The notes: generated from the letters alone by a model not told the origin. 64,000 bases of DNA from Rhizobium sp. P38BS-XIX (GCF_012641435.1 NZ_JABAIJ010000005.1:310001-374000); one strand, 5' to 3'. Shown: positions 24,712-33,851, counted from the first letter of the stretch. Translations and numbers: made by a program.

Positions 24712-26526
24712 TCATTTCGATGGTTCTGGTTTTCGCTTGAACAGGCCCTTCAGATTGTTGAAGAGCTCCACCTTCACCCCATGCCGCTTCATGATGATCG
24801 ACTGCTGGATGACCGAGAGCGTGTTGTTCCAGGCCCAGTAGATCACGAGGCCGGCCGGGAAGCTTGCCAGCATGAACATGAATACCAGCGGCATCCAGTT
24901 GAAGATCATGGCCTGCGTCGGATCGGGCGGTGTCGGGTTCATGCGCATCTGGAAGAACATGGTGATGCCCATGATCAGCGGCCAGACGCCAAGGTGCAGG
25001 ATGGTCGGCGCTGCGAACGGAAGCAGGCCGAAGAGATTGACGATGGACGTCGGATCGGGAGCGGAAAGGTCCTGGATCCAGCCGAAGAACGGCGCATGGC
25101 GCATCTCGATGGTGATGTAGATCACCTTGTAGAGCGAGAAGAAGATCGGGATCTGCAGGAGCACGGGCCAGCAACCCGCGATCGGATTGATCTTCTCTTC
25201 CTTGTAGAGTTGCATGGTCGCCTGCTGCAGGCCCATGCGATCGTCGCCGAACTTGGCCTTCAGCTCTTCCATTTTCGGCTGCATGCGCTTCATGTTCGCC
25301 ATCGAGGCATACTGCCGGCTCGCGAGCGGGAAGAAGAGCGCCTTGACGACGATCGTCGTGCAGAGGATAGCGACGCCGAAATTGCCAAAGAAGCGGAAGA
25401 AGAAGTCCATCAGCTTGAACATCGGCTTGGTGATGAAATAGAACCAGCCCCAATCGATCAGGCGGTCGAAGCGCGGGATCGAGTAGCTGGTTTCATAACG
25501 ATCGATGACCGGAACTTCCTTGGCGCCCGCGAAGACGAGGTTCTTCAGCTCCGCCGACTGGCCGGGAGCAACCGTGATAGCGTCCTGCTTGTAATCGGCC
25601 TGATAGCGCGGCTGAGCGCCATCGGTGAAGTGCGAGAAATGGGCGTCGTAGGCCGTCGCCTGCGGCGGAACGATCGTTGCGGCCCAGTATTTGTCGGTGA
25701 TGCCGAGCCAGCCGCCGGTCGCCTTTGCCGGGTTGACGGCTTCCTTTTCCGCTGCCGTGTACTTGGTTTCGATCAGGCCATCCTCGCCGATGACGCCGAT
25801 GAAGCCTTCATGGAGAACGTAGGCAGAGGGCGTGACCGGCTTGTTATAGCGAGTAACGCGGCCATAGCTGGACAGCGCGACCGGGGCCTGGCTGCCGTTG
25901 GCAATCTTGTCGGTGATCGTGAACATGTAGCGATCGTCGACGGAAATGGTGCGCGAGAAAGTGATGCCCTTGTCATTGGTGTAGGACAGCGTCACCGGCG
26001 TTTTGTCGGTCAGCTTGTCGCCGCTTGCCAGCGTCCACAGGGTCGAGGGATTGGGAACCGTACCGGTTGCGTCGCTGCCGACATAGCCGAGTTCGGTGAA
26101 ATAACCATCCTTGGTGTCGGCCGGGCTGAACAGCGTGATGATCGGGCTGCTCTTGTCGACGGTCTCATGATAGCTCTTGAGCTGCAGATCGTCGAGGCGT
26201 GCGCCTTCCAGGTTGATGGAGCCGGAGAGCGCCGGCGTGTCGATGATGACGCGTGCCGAAGACGTCTTGGCGACCGACTGATCGCGGGTCAGCGTCGCCG
26301 CCGCGTTCTGGCCACCCGCTGGCAGCGAACCGTTGACGGCTGCGCCTGCGCCTGCTGCGGCCGGCTGCGTCGTCTGAGCCTGCTGCGTCTGCTGCTGCAG
26401 CTTGGCGGCCTGTTCGGCCTTGCGCTGCGCTTCAAGGCGCGGGTTCATATAAAAAAACTGCCAAGCGAGGACGATCAGCACCGACAGGGCAATCGCTATG
26501 AAGTAATTGCGGTTGTTTTGCATCAT
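24712..26526 (-). CDS. yidC: Membrane protein insertase YidC
   Basis: YidC inserts and folds inner-membrane proteins, alone or with Sec. The 604-residue product has the N-terminal anchor (FIAIALSVLIVLAWQFFY), an Ala/Gln-rich linker (about residues 35-70), the large periplasmic beta domain (about 80-350) and the conserved C-terminal five-helix core with KYKDDRMG-like, INPIAGCWPVLLQIPIFFSLYK and FPAGLVIYW segments. Length is usual for alphaproteobacteria. The first of two adjacent ATGs (26526, 26523) overlaps the rnpA stop; AGGA is better spaced from the second. Order rpmH-rnpA-yidC is conserved. Confidence 0.97.
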   Translation of the reverse strand: MMQNNRNYFIAIALSVLIVLAWQFFYMNPRLEAQRKAEQAAKLQQQTQQAQTTQPAAAGAGAAVNGSLPAGGQNAAATLTRDQSVAKTSSARVIIDTPALSGSINLEGARLDDLQLKSYHETVDKSSPIITLFSPADTKDGYFTELGYVGSDATGTVPNPSTLWTLASGDKLTDKTPVTLSYTNDKGITFSRTISVDDRYMFTITDKIANGSQAPVALSSYGRVTRYNKPVTPSAYVLHEGFIGVIGEDGLIETKYTAAEKEAVNPAKATGGWLGITDKYWAATIVPPQATAYDAHFSHFTDGAQPRYQADYKQDAITVAPGQSAELKNLVFAGAKEVPVIDRYETSYSIPRFDRLIDWGWFYFITKPMFKLMDFFFRFFGNFGVAILCTTIVVKALFFPLASRQYASMANMKRMQPKMEELKAKFGDDRMGLQQATMQLYKEEKINPIAGCWPVLLQIPIFFSLYKVIYITIEMRHAPFFGWIQDLSAPDPTSIVNLFGLLPFAAPTILHLGVWPLIMGITMFFQMRMNPTPPDPTQAMIFNWMPLVFMFMLASFPAGLVIYWAWNNTLSVIQQSIIMKRHGVKVELFNNLKGLFKRKPEPSK

Positions 26527-26924
26527 GTTTTCCTGGAGCGGTCCGTTTCCGGTCGCCGGTGTTTCGGCCTGGATTCGATACGCTGGACGAGTTCACCCAC
26601 CAGCTTTTCGAAAGGTGCGGTCAGCACTTCGCGCCGCGCGACAACCACATAGTCGTGTCCGGGCTGCATTGCAAACCCGGCATGAAGCCGCACGGCTTCT
26701 TTCAGCCTGCGCCGCATGCGGTTGCGCTCCACCGCGTTGCCATGTTTTTTGGTAACGGTAAAACCAACGCGGGGGTCGGCGTCGGCGGTCTTGCGGTCCA
26801 GCATCTCTATCAGGAAGAAATTGCCTCGGCGCTTCTCGCCTTCACGGACTGCAAGAAACTGCGGCCGGCTTTTCAGCCGCCCGACAGTCTTTTTGGGTCG
26901 TTCATTCGTCAATTTGCCCGCCAT
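26523..26924 (-). CDS. rnpA: Ribonuclease P protein component
   Basis: RnpA is the protein cofactor of RNase P, which matures tRNA 5' ends. The 133-residue basic protein has the RNR signature ERNRMRRRLKEAVR (about residues 66-79) and the FLIEM/GFTVTKKHGNAV core strands. It lies between rpmH and yidC, overlapping the yidC start by four bases. The gap to rpmH is only 25 bases and holds a hairpin that may tune expression against the much more abundant ribosomal protein. Confidence 0.95.
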   Translation of the reverse strand: MAGKLTNERPKKTVGRLKSRPQFLAVREGEKRRGNFFLIEMLDRKTADADPRVGFTVTKKHGNAVERNRMRRRLKEAVRLHAGFAMQPGHDYVVVARREVLTAPFEKLVGELVQRIESRPKHRRPETDRSRKT

Positions 26925-26941
26925 CCTGGATTATCGGGCAC

Positions 26942-26959
26942 TTCGGCCGTTAGGCCGAA
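26942..26959 (-). promoter_or_regulatory. Hairpin at the end of rpmH
   Basis: A perfect 7-bp stem TTCGGCC/GGCCGAA with loop GTTA (26942-26948 and 26953-26959) overlaps the rpmH stop codon and precedes rnpA. Without a T-run it is more likely an attenuator or mRNA-processing structure than a full terminator. Confidence 0.55.
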
Positions 26960-27084
26960 AGACGCTTGCGGCCGCGGTTACGGCGTGCGGAAAGAACCGC
27001 GCGACCGCCCTTGGTAGCCATACGCGAACGGAAACCGTGGCGACGCTTGCGGACAAGCTTGGATGGTTGATAGGTACGCTTCAT
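26950..27084 (-). CDS. rpmH: 50S ribosomal protein L34
   Basis: This 44-residue very basic protein reads MKRTYQPSKLVRKRRHGFRS and ends RNRGRKRLSA, a complete L34. It is short enough to be missed by many ORF scans. The ATG (27084-27082) is the first gene of the rpmH-rnpA-yidC run and has a well-formed sigma-70 promoter about 125-150 bases upstream. No frameshift or substitution is seen in the conserved core. Confidence 0.98.
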   Translation of the reverse strand: MKRTYQPSKLVRKRRHGFRSRMATKGGRAVLSARRNRGRKRLSA

Positions 27085-27206
27085 TTATTTAAACACCGCG
27101 GAGTGCGGCCCTTCTTGAGCTTTGCTTTTAATAGCAAGGAGCGTTGTTGATTATGACGAACGGACTTGGCCCGCAAATGCAGGCTCCATGACCGAACGTG
27201 CGCGGG

Positions 27207-27235
27207 CTTATAAGGATCACCACCTGGAAAGTCAA
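27207..27235 (-). promoter_or_regulatory. Sigma-70 promoter for rpmH-rnpA-yidC
   Basis: On the minus strand TTGACT (27235-27230) and TATAAG (27212-27207) are separated by 17 bases, a near-consensus housekeeping promoter. Transcription should start near 27200, giving a leader of about 115 bases before rpmH. The rest of the 27085-27483 gap shows no gene that I can support; it becomes AT-rich towards the divergent chemoreceptor gene. Confidence 0.75.
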
Positions 27236-27483
27236 TTATACCCGCGCAGATTCATGAAAGCCGGACATTTCGAGCTGAAAACTCCGCGTGCGAAGGTGCA
27301 GGGCAAACAGCATTGCTCTGCTTTAAAATAAGTATTTTCTAATTTATGTGAGTTTGATGGGAAGTTTCGATAAGTTTTAACTAAAAATGCTTCAATATAA
27401 CTTTAATGAATTTCGCTGATATCTAGTCCAGTGTCGGAAAACCCATCGATTTTCGGGGGATCGGGTTGGCGCCGGAGGGTATC

Positions 27484-29484
27484 TTGAAAATTCGCGGCAA
27501 AATAAATCTGCTTGTACTTGTCATGGCTGGAGCGGCGTTCCTGATTGGAGGCACCGCTCTTTATACGTTGCGTCAATACGACCAGAAATTACAGAGTTAT
27601 GAGCAGACTGCCAGCCGCGCATACATGGGCGAGCATCTGAACCGTTACGTCACCGCCGTGGTCATGGAGGCGCGAGGCATCTATGCCGCCGCCTCGGCGA
27701 AGGATTCCAAGAGCTTTGCCGATGGCCTGATGGGCGACCTCGATGAGATCGACAAGGTGCTCGCTGCCTGGTCGCCATTGGTCCCGGCCAGCCAGAAGTC
27801 CGATTTTTCCAAGCTGCAGGCTCGTGCCCAGGAGTTTCGCACATTCCGCACCGAGACCGCCCGCCTCGGCGTGACGGATGGCCCGGATGCCGCCGCCAAG
27901 CAAGGCAATAACGAAGCCAATCGCGCCAATCGCAAGGCCTTCCAGGCCGAAATCGATGCCGTGGTCCAGGCCGACAAGGCAGCGCTCTCGGAAGCCGAAA
28001 GCGACATCGCATCCTTCCACGATAGCGTCTTTTGGGTGGTCCTCTGCATCATGATTGTCGGCATCTCCGCTGGCGTCGGCCTCGGCATCTACATCGGCAC
28101 CGTTCACCTGAGCCGCCCGATCCGCAAGGTGACTGATGCCATCAAGAAAGTCGCCGACGGTCAATTCGACATCGAGGTTCCTTTTGCCGGACGCAACGAC
28201 GAAATCGGCGAGATGGCCGCAGCCGTCGACGTCTTCAAGGAGAACGGCAACGCCGTGCGCCGCATGAACGCCGAGGAAACGGCAATGCGGGCAAAGAGCG
28301 ACGAGCTTCAGTCCAGCATGTCGCTGGCCGTTTCGGCCGCCGCCGCCGGTGATTTCAGCCGCCGCATCGACAAGGACTACGGCGATGCCAACCTCAATCG
28401 CTTTGCCGGCAACGTGAATGAACTGCTTGTCAGCGTCGATGTCGGCATCGGTGAAGTGCGCCGTGTGATTGCAAGCCTGGCCGACGGCGATCTGACGCAG
28501 GAGATGAAGGGCGAGTTCCAGGGCGCTTTTGCCGAGCTCCAGCAGAACGTCAATGCGACGCTTGCAACGCTGAAGAGCACCATGCGCGAAGTGCGAGAAA
28601 CCACGGGCTCGATCAATTCTAACACCAATGAGCTGCGTCACGCCAGCGACGATCTCTCCAAGCGCACCGAGCAGCAGGCTGCAGCACTTGAGGAAACCTC
28701 CGCGGCCCTGGACGAAATCACCTCCGTCGTCCAGAACTCGACGGAACGGGCCCGTGAAGCGAGCGTGATGGTCAGCGAAGCCAAAGACGATGCTGCCCGC
28801 TCCGGCACAGTCGTTCGCAATGCCATCGATGCCATGGGTCGCATCGAGCAGGCATCCGGCGAAATCAGCCAGATCATCGGCGTCATCGACGATATCGCCT
28901 TCCAGACCAACCTGCTGGCTTTGAACGCCGGCGTCGAGGCGGCACGCGCCGGCGAGGCTGGCAAGGGCTTTGCTGTCGTCGCCCAGGAAGTGCGCGAACT
29001 TGCCCAGCGCTCCGCCACGGCCGCCAAGGATATCAAGGCGCTGATCAGCAAATCCGGCGATCAGGTGAAGGTCGGCGTCAAGCTGGTGCAGGCAACCGGC
29101 GAAGCACTATCGACCATCGAAGGCCGCGTGCTGAAGATCAACGACCACATCCATTCCATCGCGACGGCCGCACGCGAACAGGCAACCGGCCTGTCGGAGG
29201 TGAACAACGCCGTCAACCAGATGGATGAGGTGACGCAGCGCAATGCCGCCATGGTCGAGGAGACCTCGGCAGCAACCCATCGCCTCGCAGGAGAGGCAGA
29301 CGGCCTCGTGCGTCTGGTCTCCCGCTTCAAGGTCGACGCCGGCGCGATGTCCGCTCCCGTGCCTGCACGGGCCGAAACGCATCGCCCCGCTGCCTCGCCC
29401 GCACGTCGGATGATCAACAAGGTCGCAACGGCCTTCGGCGGTGGCTCGTCCGCAGCCGCAGCCCAGAGCTGGGAAGAGTTCTGA
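27484..29484 (+). CDS. Methyl-accepting chemotaxis protein with short helical sensor
   Basis: This is an inner-membrane chemoreceptor of about 666 residues. It has a first membrane helix (residues about 7-27), a periplasmic helical bundle sensor (about 30-185), a second helix (about 188-210), HAMP (two HAMP-like stretches, 212-265 and about 320-365), and the signalling tip IDDIAFQTNLLALNAGVEAA. The tail AQSWEEF is a CheR/CheB docking pentapeptide. The start is proposed at TTG 27484, because GGAGGG lies four bases upstream and the next residues KIRGKINLL begin the membrane anchor; a TTG at 27466 would add six residues. The ligand is unknown. Confidence 0.93.
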   Translation: MKIRGKINLLVLVMAGAAFLIGGTALYTLRQYDQKLQSYEQTASRAYMGEHLNRYVTAVVMEARGIYAAASAKDSKSFADGLMGDLDEIDKVLAAWSPLVPASQKSDFSKLQARAQEFRTFRTETARLGVTDGPDAAAKQGNNEANRANRKAFQAEIDAVVQADKAALSEAESDIASFHDSVFWVVLCIMIVGISAGVGLGIYIGTVHLSRPIRKVTDAIKKVADGQFDIEVPFAGRNDEIGEMAAAVDVFKENGNAVRRMNAEETAMRAKSDELQSSMSLAVSAAAAGDFSRRIDKDYGDANLNRFAGNVNELLVSVDVGIGEVRRVIASLADGDLTQEMKGEFQGAFAELQQNVNATLATLKSTMREVRETTGSINSNTNELRHASDDLSKRTEQQAAALEETSAALDEITSVVQNSTERAREASVMVSEAKDDAARSGTVVRNAIDAMGRIEQASGEISQIIGVIDDIAFQTNLLALNAGVEAARAGEAGKGFAVVAQEVRELAQRSATAAKDIKALISKSGDQVKVGVKLVQATGEALSTIEGRVLKINDHIHSIATAAREQATGLSEVNNAVNQMDEVTQRNAAMVEETSAATHRLAGEADGLVRLVSRFKVDAGAMSAPVPARAETHRPAASPARRMINKVATAFGGGSSAAAAQSWEEF

Positions 29485-29651
29485 TCTTTTCGGAACCGGA
29501 TAGCGGCGGCGTCTGAGCGGCGCCGCTATCGCGCAAACTCTCACAAGATGCCCGTTGTCCGGAAGAGATTGGAAAAAATCCCACAATCCCCTATTATGTC
29601 ATTTCGATCAGTCGCCATCAGCTCGCTTTGCGGCAACGCGGGACAATTGAA

Positions 29652-31172
29652 ATGGACAGTGGGCAGGACAGGGACGCCGCAAAGGGCGGCAAGACCGGAA
29701 AGGTCCGCCTGTCTCAATTTTGCCGGCCGACCGGGATCTTCGGCGGCCTCTCCGGCAAACTCCTCATCCTGACCATCGGCTTCATTCTTCTGGCTGAAGT
29801 GCTCATCTTCGTGCCCTCCGTCGCCAATATGCGGCTGCGCTGGCTGGAAGACAGGCTGAACACGGCCGCCGCCGCCGCCATCGTCATCGACGGCCTGCAG
29901 CCGGCCGAATTGCCGCGTGCGCTGCAGAAGGAAACATTGATGGCCACCGGCACGCGGGCCATCGTCCTGCGCAAGGACGGGACGTCACGACTGCTCGCAA
30001 CGGCAGAGATGCCGGCCTCCGTCGACGACATGTATGATCTGAGCGATGTCTCGCAGCTGACCGCCATCAAAGATGCGCTCGATACCCTGCTATTCGGCGG
30101 CAACCGCATCATCCGCGTTTTCGGCCCGGTCGGGGGCGACGCCGGAACCGGGATCGAGGTAGTGTTGAAGGACACGCGGTTGCGCAATGCGATGCTTGCC
30201 TATTCCGGCAGCGTCTTCTTCGTTTCCATCCTGATTTCGCTCTTCACGGCAACGCTGATCTTCTTTGCGATCAACCGGATGATGATCCGGCCGATCCGCC
30301 GCCTGACCGACAGCATGCAGGCCTATTCGGACGATCCGGAGGATCCGGGCCGGGTTCTCGTGCCCGACACGGGGCGCGACGAGCTAGCCGTGGCCGGCCG
30401 TCACCTGGCGTCGATGCAGTCGCAACTGCAGAAGACGCTGAAGCAGCAGAAGAATCTCGCGGCTCTCGGTCTTGCCGTCTCGAAGATCAACCACGACATG
30501 CGCAACATCCTTTCGGCCGCACAGCTCATGTCGGACCGCCTGGTCGATGTCGACGATCCGATGGTAAAGCGCTTCGCTCCCAAGCTTCTGCGCACGATAG
30601 ACCGTGCCGTCGGCTATACGACCGAGGTGCTGTCCTACGGCCAGACGTCCGAATCGGCGCCGCGCCGGCGAAAGATTCATCTGGTCGAGCTGATCAGCGA
30701 AGTCCGGGACATTTTGGCGATCGATCCTGAAAGCGGCATAGAGTTCGTCGAGCAGGTGAGCCAGGAGCTCGAAGTCGATGCCGACAGCGAGCAGCTGTTT
30801 CGCGTTATTCACAATCTTTGCCGCAACGCGCATCAGGCACTGCTCGCCTTCAGCGATATCACCTCCGACAGCATGAAGCGCATTACCGTGTCGGCGCACC
30901 GGATCGGCAGCGTCGTCAGCATCACGGTTGACGACACCGGGCCGGGCATGCCGCAGAAGGCGCGGGAGAACCTGTTCACGGCGTTCCGTGGCTCTGCGCG
31001 CTCGGGCGGTACCGGACTTGGCCTGGCAATCGCGCGCGAGCTGGTGCTTGCTCACGGCGGCACTATCGCTCTCGTCGAAAAGCCGGCAGCCGGCACGCAG
31101 TTCCGAATCGAAATTCCAGATCGTCCCGTTTCGCTCGATGATTATCGCAGTCGGAGCTTGCAAGAAAGTTGA
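29652..31172 (+). CDS. Membrane sensor histidine kinase
   Basis: The protein of about 506 residues has two membrane helices (about 38-58 and 185-207) around a periplasmic sensor. A HAMP region follows (MIRPIRRLTDSMQAY), then a phospho-acceptor helix with H in the unusual box KINHDMRNIL, and a HATPase_c domain with N box HNLCRNAHQAL, G1 DDTGPGMP and G2 GGTGLGLAIA. No response regulator adjoins it, so it is an orphan kinase here. The NHDMRN acceptor departs from the common SHELRTPL but keeps the His; I have seen this type in alphaproteobacterial kinases. The start at 29652 is uncertain; 29628 is possible. Confidence 0.9.
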   Translation: MDSGQDRDAAKGGKTGKVRLSQFCRPTGIFGGLSGKLLILTIGFILLAEVLIFVPSVANMRLRWLEDRLNTAAAAAIVIDGLQPAELPRALQKETLMATGTRAIVLRKDGTSRLLATAEMPASVDDMYDLSDVSQLTAIKDALDTLLFGGNRIIRVFGPVGGDAGTGIEVVLKDTRLRNAMLAYSGSVFFVSILISLFTATLIFFAINRMMIRPIRRLTDSMQAYSDDPEDPGRVLVPDTGRDELAVAGRHLASMQSQLQKTLKQQKNLAALGLAVSKINHDMRNILSAAQLMSDRLVDVDDPMVKRFAPKLLRTIDRAVGYTTEVLSYGQTSESAPRRRKIHLVELISEVRDILAIDPESGIEFVEQVSQELEVDADSEQLFRVIHNLCRNAHQALLAFSDITSDSMKRITVSAHRIGSVVSITVDDTGPGMPQKARENLFTAFRGSARSGGTGLGLAIARELVLAHGGTIALVEKPAAGTQFRIEIPDRPVSLDDYRSRSLQES

Positions 31173-31298
31173 GCATTTTCATACGCTTGACATGTTTATG
31201 GACGAAAATTGCGATCTTTTTCGGAAATCCGCTTGCATTCCCTCAAAGGACCCTTTAGAGAACCGCCCACGCCAGCGGTTTACTTCCGCATCGGCCAC

Positions 31299-31375
31299 GC
31301 ACCCGTAGCTCAGCTGGATAGAGCACCAGACTACGAATCTGGGGGTCAGGAGTTCGAATCTCTTCGGGTGCGCCA
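31299..31375 (+). tRNA. tRNA-Arg (anticodon ACG)
   Basis: This 77-base tRNA has an encoded CCA end. The acceptor stem GCACCCG pairs with CGGGTGC, the anticodon stem CCAGA/TCTGG encloses CTACGAA with ACG at 31333-31335, and the T-arm carries TTCGAAT. ACG is modified to ICG to read CGU, CGC and CGA. A TTGACA at 31187-31192 about 110 bases upstream is a possible -35 element, but its -10 partner is weak. Confidence 0.97.
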
Positions 31376-31463
31376 TTTCTTTCCCAAGCTTTTAGACTAA
31401 GCTCTGCCAAGCGCGTGAGTTTTCGCGCTAGTGTAGATCGCCCTTGGAGCCGTCGAGATATAA

Positions 31464-31808
31464 AGTCTCGGGTCGAGGCCGCGGGCGCACATCTTTCTGC
31501 AGACATGTGGGTTCGAACCCAATCGGACCGACATCGTACCTGCAGATACGATTATCACGGGCGCCTGCTTTCCGGTCTATCCCGAAATCGGTGAAGCTCT
31601 TGGCGTCGAAGGCTCCTACATGTTCAAGCGGCACCAGGACTATCGGTTGATCGCTTTGGAGCATTTCATAGAGTTCAGTTTCGCATCTTATGCGCAATTT
31701 CTCAAAGACGACATCAAGCCCGATCCGCGGTTCAGCGAACGCTACGAGGTGGTGAAGTCCGTTATTGCCGAAGAGACGTCAGTTCCGCTGATGCAAGTCG
31801 CGTCTTAA
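31464..31808 (+). pseudogene. C-terminal remnant of an unrecognised protein gene
   Basis: An open frame runs from just after TAA 31461-31463 to TAA 31806-31808, but the only ATG (31620) would give a 62-residue stub. The protein-like composition starts well before that ATG (TDIVPADTIITGACFPVYPE, then EALGVEGSYMFKRHQDYRLI), which suggests the 3' end of a longer gene whose 5' part is lost. It lies directly downstream of tRNA-Arg. I cannot name the family. The stretch 31376-31463 holds nothing that I recognise. Confidence 0.45.
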
Positions 31809-31831
31809 ATGTCCACAGCTTTTCCGCCAGG

Positions 31832-33388
31832 TCAGCCTGGCCGGCTGACATCCCGTCCATGATCTGTTGCCAGTGGCAATTCCGGCAGAAAGAGCAACGC
31901 GATCAATGCTAGAGCCACGATCGCGGTTCCCGTTGCAAACGTCATGGCGATCGCGTGGCGATAAAGAGCGATAGCGGCTGCGTGGACTTCGGGAGACGCT
32001 GTAGCCAGCTGCTTCAGGCCGGTTTCCGTGAGAGACGACATATGGACGCTCTCGAGTGCGCCGGAGGCGTTCTGCACACGATAGGCCAGGATGGCGCCGG
32101 AGCCGGTCACGCCGATCAGGCCGCCGAGCGAGCGGAAGAAGGCCAGCGTCGCCGTACCGACGCCACGATGGGCGAGGGGCAGGGCGTTCTGAACGGCGAT
32201 GGTCATGGTCGGCATTACAAGCCCAAGGCCCATACCAAGCGCGAAAACCGATGGCTCTATGACCAGAAAGCCCTGACTTGTTGCCGCGGCCCAGGCAAGA
32301 GCCGCAAAGGAAAGTGTTGCCAAGCTCAGGCCGAAAAGCTGGGCCGGCTTGTAGCGCCCGAAGCGATGCATGAGGATGCGCCCGTTGAACATGGACGAGA
32401 TGACGACGCCGACCATAAGCGGGCCGGTGAGCAGGCCGGAGTGAGACGGACTTACTCCCATGACCATCTGGAAGAACAGCGGAAAGAATAGGCTCGCCCC
32501 GAGCATTCCCATGAACGTCAGCGCGAGAACGATGCAGGCAACGACAAAGAGCCGGTTGCGGAAAAGATCGGGCGGCAGCACCGGTTCGGGCTCGCGCCGG
32601 ATATGCAGGATGAAGAGGACGCAAAGCACCAGGGCAACGCCGGAGAGCCCAAAAATCTCCGGAGAGTTCCATGCCCATTCGTTGCCGCCGAGCGCAAGGA
32701 CTAGCAGAAAGCTGGTCGTGCATCCCGTCAGCAACGCGGCTCCAAGGTAATCGATGCGGCGGCTGCGCGACTGATGCGGGCGCTTGAGCGCCCGACCGAT
32801 CATGACGAGCGCAACGGCGCCGATCGGCAGGTTGACATAGAAGATCCAATGCCATGACAGGAGATCGGTGATGACGCCGCCGGCGATCGGGCCGATGACG
32901 CTGCAAACGGCGAAGACGGCGGCGATCGAGCCCTGATTGCGGCCGCGTCTTGCGGGCGGCACGATGTCGCCGATGATAATCTGCGCCAACGGCAACAATC
33001 CGCCGGCACCGATGCCCTGTATGGCGCGGAATATGATGAGCTGCATCAGCGTCTGCGCCATGCCGCTGAGGACGGATCCGAGCAGGAAGATCAGGATCGC
33101 GGCATAGATCATCGGCTTGCGGCCGTATTGATCGCTGAGCTTTCCATAAAGCGGCATGGTGCTGGTGGAGGCGAGCACATAGGCGCTGACGACCCAGGAA
33201 AGATGCGTAAGACCGCCGAGGTCGCTGACGATGCGCGGCAAGGCCGTTGCAACGATGCTCTGGTCGATGGCGCCGAGGCCAAGAACGATCATCAGGCCGA
33301 GGATCACCGCGCGGATCTCGCGGCGGTCGGCTGCGTCATCGACTGCTACTGTCGAAGAGGACACGATATTCGGCTGAACGTCGCTCAT
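31832..33388 (-). CDS. DHA2-family MFS multidrug efflux transporter
   Basis: This 518-residue, 14-helix drug:H+ antiporter is of the EmrB/LfrA type. Motif A-like GKLSDQYGRKP lies in the loop between helices 2 and 3, and motif C-like AVCSVIGPIAGGVITD in helix 5. The N-terminus (MSDVQPN) is set at 33388, where the ATG overlaps the stop of the upstream marR gene; a frame from 33475 lies inside marR. No EmrA-type membrane-fusion gene accompanies it, so it probably exports into the periplasm. Substrates are unknown. The marR gene and its palindromic operator are the likely control. Confidence 0.93.
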   Translation of the reverse strand: MSDVQPNIVSSSTVAVDDAADRREIRAVILGLMIVLGLGAIDQSIVATALPRIVSDLGGLTHLSWVVSAYVLASTSTMPLYGKLSDQYGRKPMIYAAILIFLLGSVLSGMAQTLMQLIIFRAIQGIGAGGLLPLAQIIIGDIVPPARRGRNQGSIAAVFAVCSVIGPIAGGVITDLLSWHWIFYVNLPIGAVALVMIGRALKRPHQSRSRRIDYLGAALLTGCTTSFLLVLALGGNEWAWNSPEIFGLSGVALVLCVLFILHIRREPEPVLPPDLFRNRLFVVACIVLALTFMGMLGASLFFPLFFQMVMGVSPSHSGLLTGPLMVGVVISSMFNGRILMHRFGRYKPAQLFGLSLATLSFAALAWAAATSQGFLVIEPSVFALGMGLGLVMPTMTIAVQNALPLAHRGVGTATLAFFRSLGGLIGVTGSGAILAYRVQNASGALESVHMSSLTETGLKQLATASPEVHAAAIALYRHAIAMTFATGTAIVALALIALLFLPELPLATDHGRDVSRPG

Positions 33389-33834
33389 TGTCCAATCTCC
33401 GCAAGCGGCCCGACGGCGGCACGGATCGCCGCACGCTCGTCCGGTGATAGTTTGGCGAGTTCCGAGGCAAGCCAATCGGTTCGTTTCTGCTTCATGCTTC
33501 GAATGATATCCTGACCCTTTTCGGTCGCGACAAGCCCATTGCGCCTGCGATCATTCGGGTCGGGTTCCGCGCGCGTGATGAGCCCACCCCGCTCCATGGC
33601 CTTTACATGCCCGGAAATGGTCGGCCCCCGCAGCTTTTCCATTCGTGCCAGCTCGGCGACGCCGATCCCCGGCTGCCGCAAGATTGCGGCAAGCAGCAGT
33701 GCATGCAGCGGTGAAAGCCCCGGATCGTCGCTCTCGCGGCGCAATTGCCGATACAGGCGGTGGAGCGCGGGGCGCAGCGCTTCAGCAAGCGCATGTGCCT
33801 CGTCGAGAGCGTGATGAAGGTCGGATTTGTCCAT
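33385..33834 (-). CDS. MarR-family transcriptional repressor
   Basis: This 149-residue winged-helix protein has helix-turn-helix ELARMEKLRGPTISGHVKAMERGG (about residues 61-84) and wing DPNDRRRNGLVATEKG (about 90-105). It is the first gene of a two-gene unit with the MFS pump (4-base overlap), the classic arrangement of a repressor that releases on binding the pump's substrate. A near-perfect inverted repeat just upstream of its start is a likely binding site. Confidence 0.92.
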   Translation of the reverse strand: MDKSDLHHALDEAHALAEALRPALHRLYRQLRRESDDPGLSPLHALLLAAILRQPGIGVAELARMEKLRGPTISGHVKAMERGGLITRAEPDPNDRRRNGLVATEKGQDIIRSMKQKRTDWLASELAKLSPDERAAIRAAVGPLAEIGQ

Positions 33835-33851
33835 GTGTCATCGGCCAATAG

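Noticed and set aside
24694..26652. A 652-residue plus-strand open frame opposite yidC
   Set aside because: It is antisense to an unambiguous yidC and rich in Arg, Asp and His as shadow frames are; no domain is visible.
27122..27331. A 69-residue plus-strand ORF between rpmH and the second chemoreceptor
   Set aside because: It overlaps the rpmH promoter, lacks a ribosome-binding site and resembles no family that I know.
31179..31506. Two minus-strand ORFs across the tRNA-Arg, with protein strings such as EIRTPDPQIRSLVLYPAELR
   Set aside because: These are the well-known spurious translations of the antisense strand of a tRNA-Arg gene, not real proteins.
31500..31535. A tRNA-like 3' end (GGGTTCGAACCC palindrome followed by an acceptor-like stretch)
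   Set aside because: No matching D-arm, anticodon arm or acceptor partner could be found; the palindrome is probably chance or a very decayed fragment.
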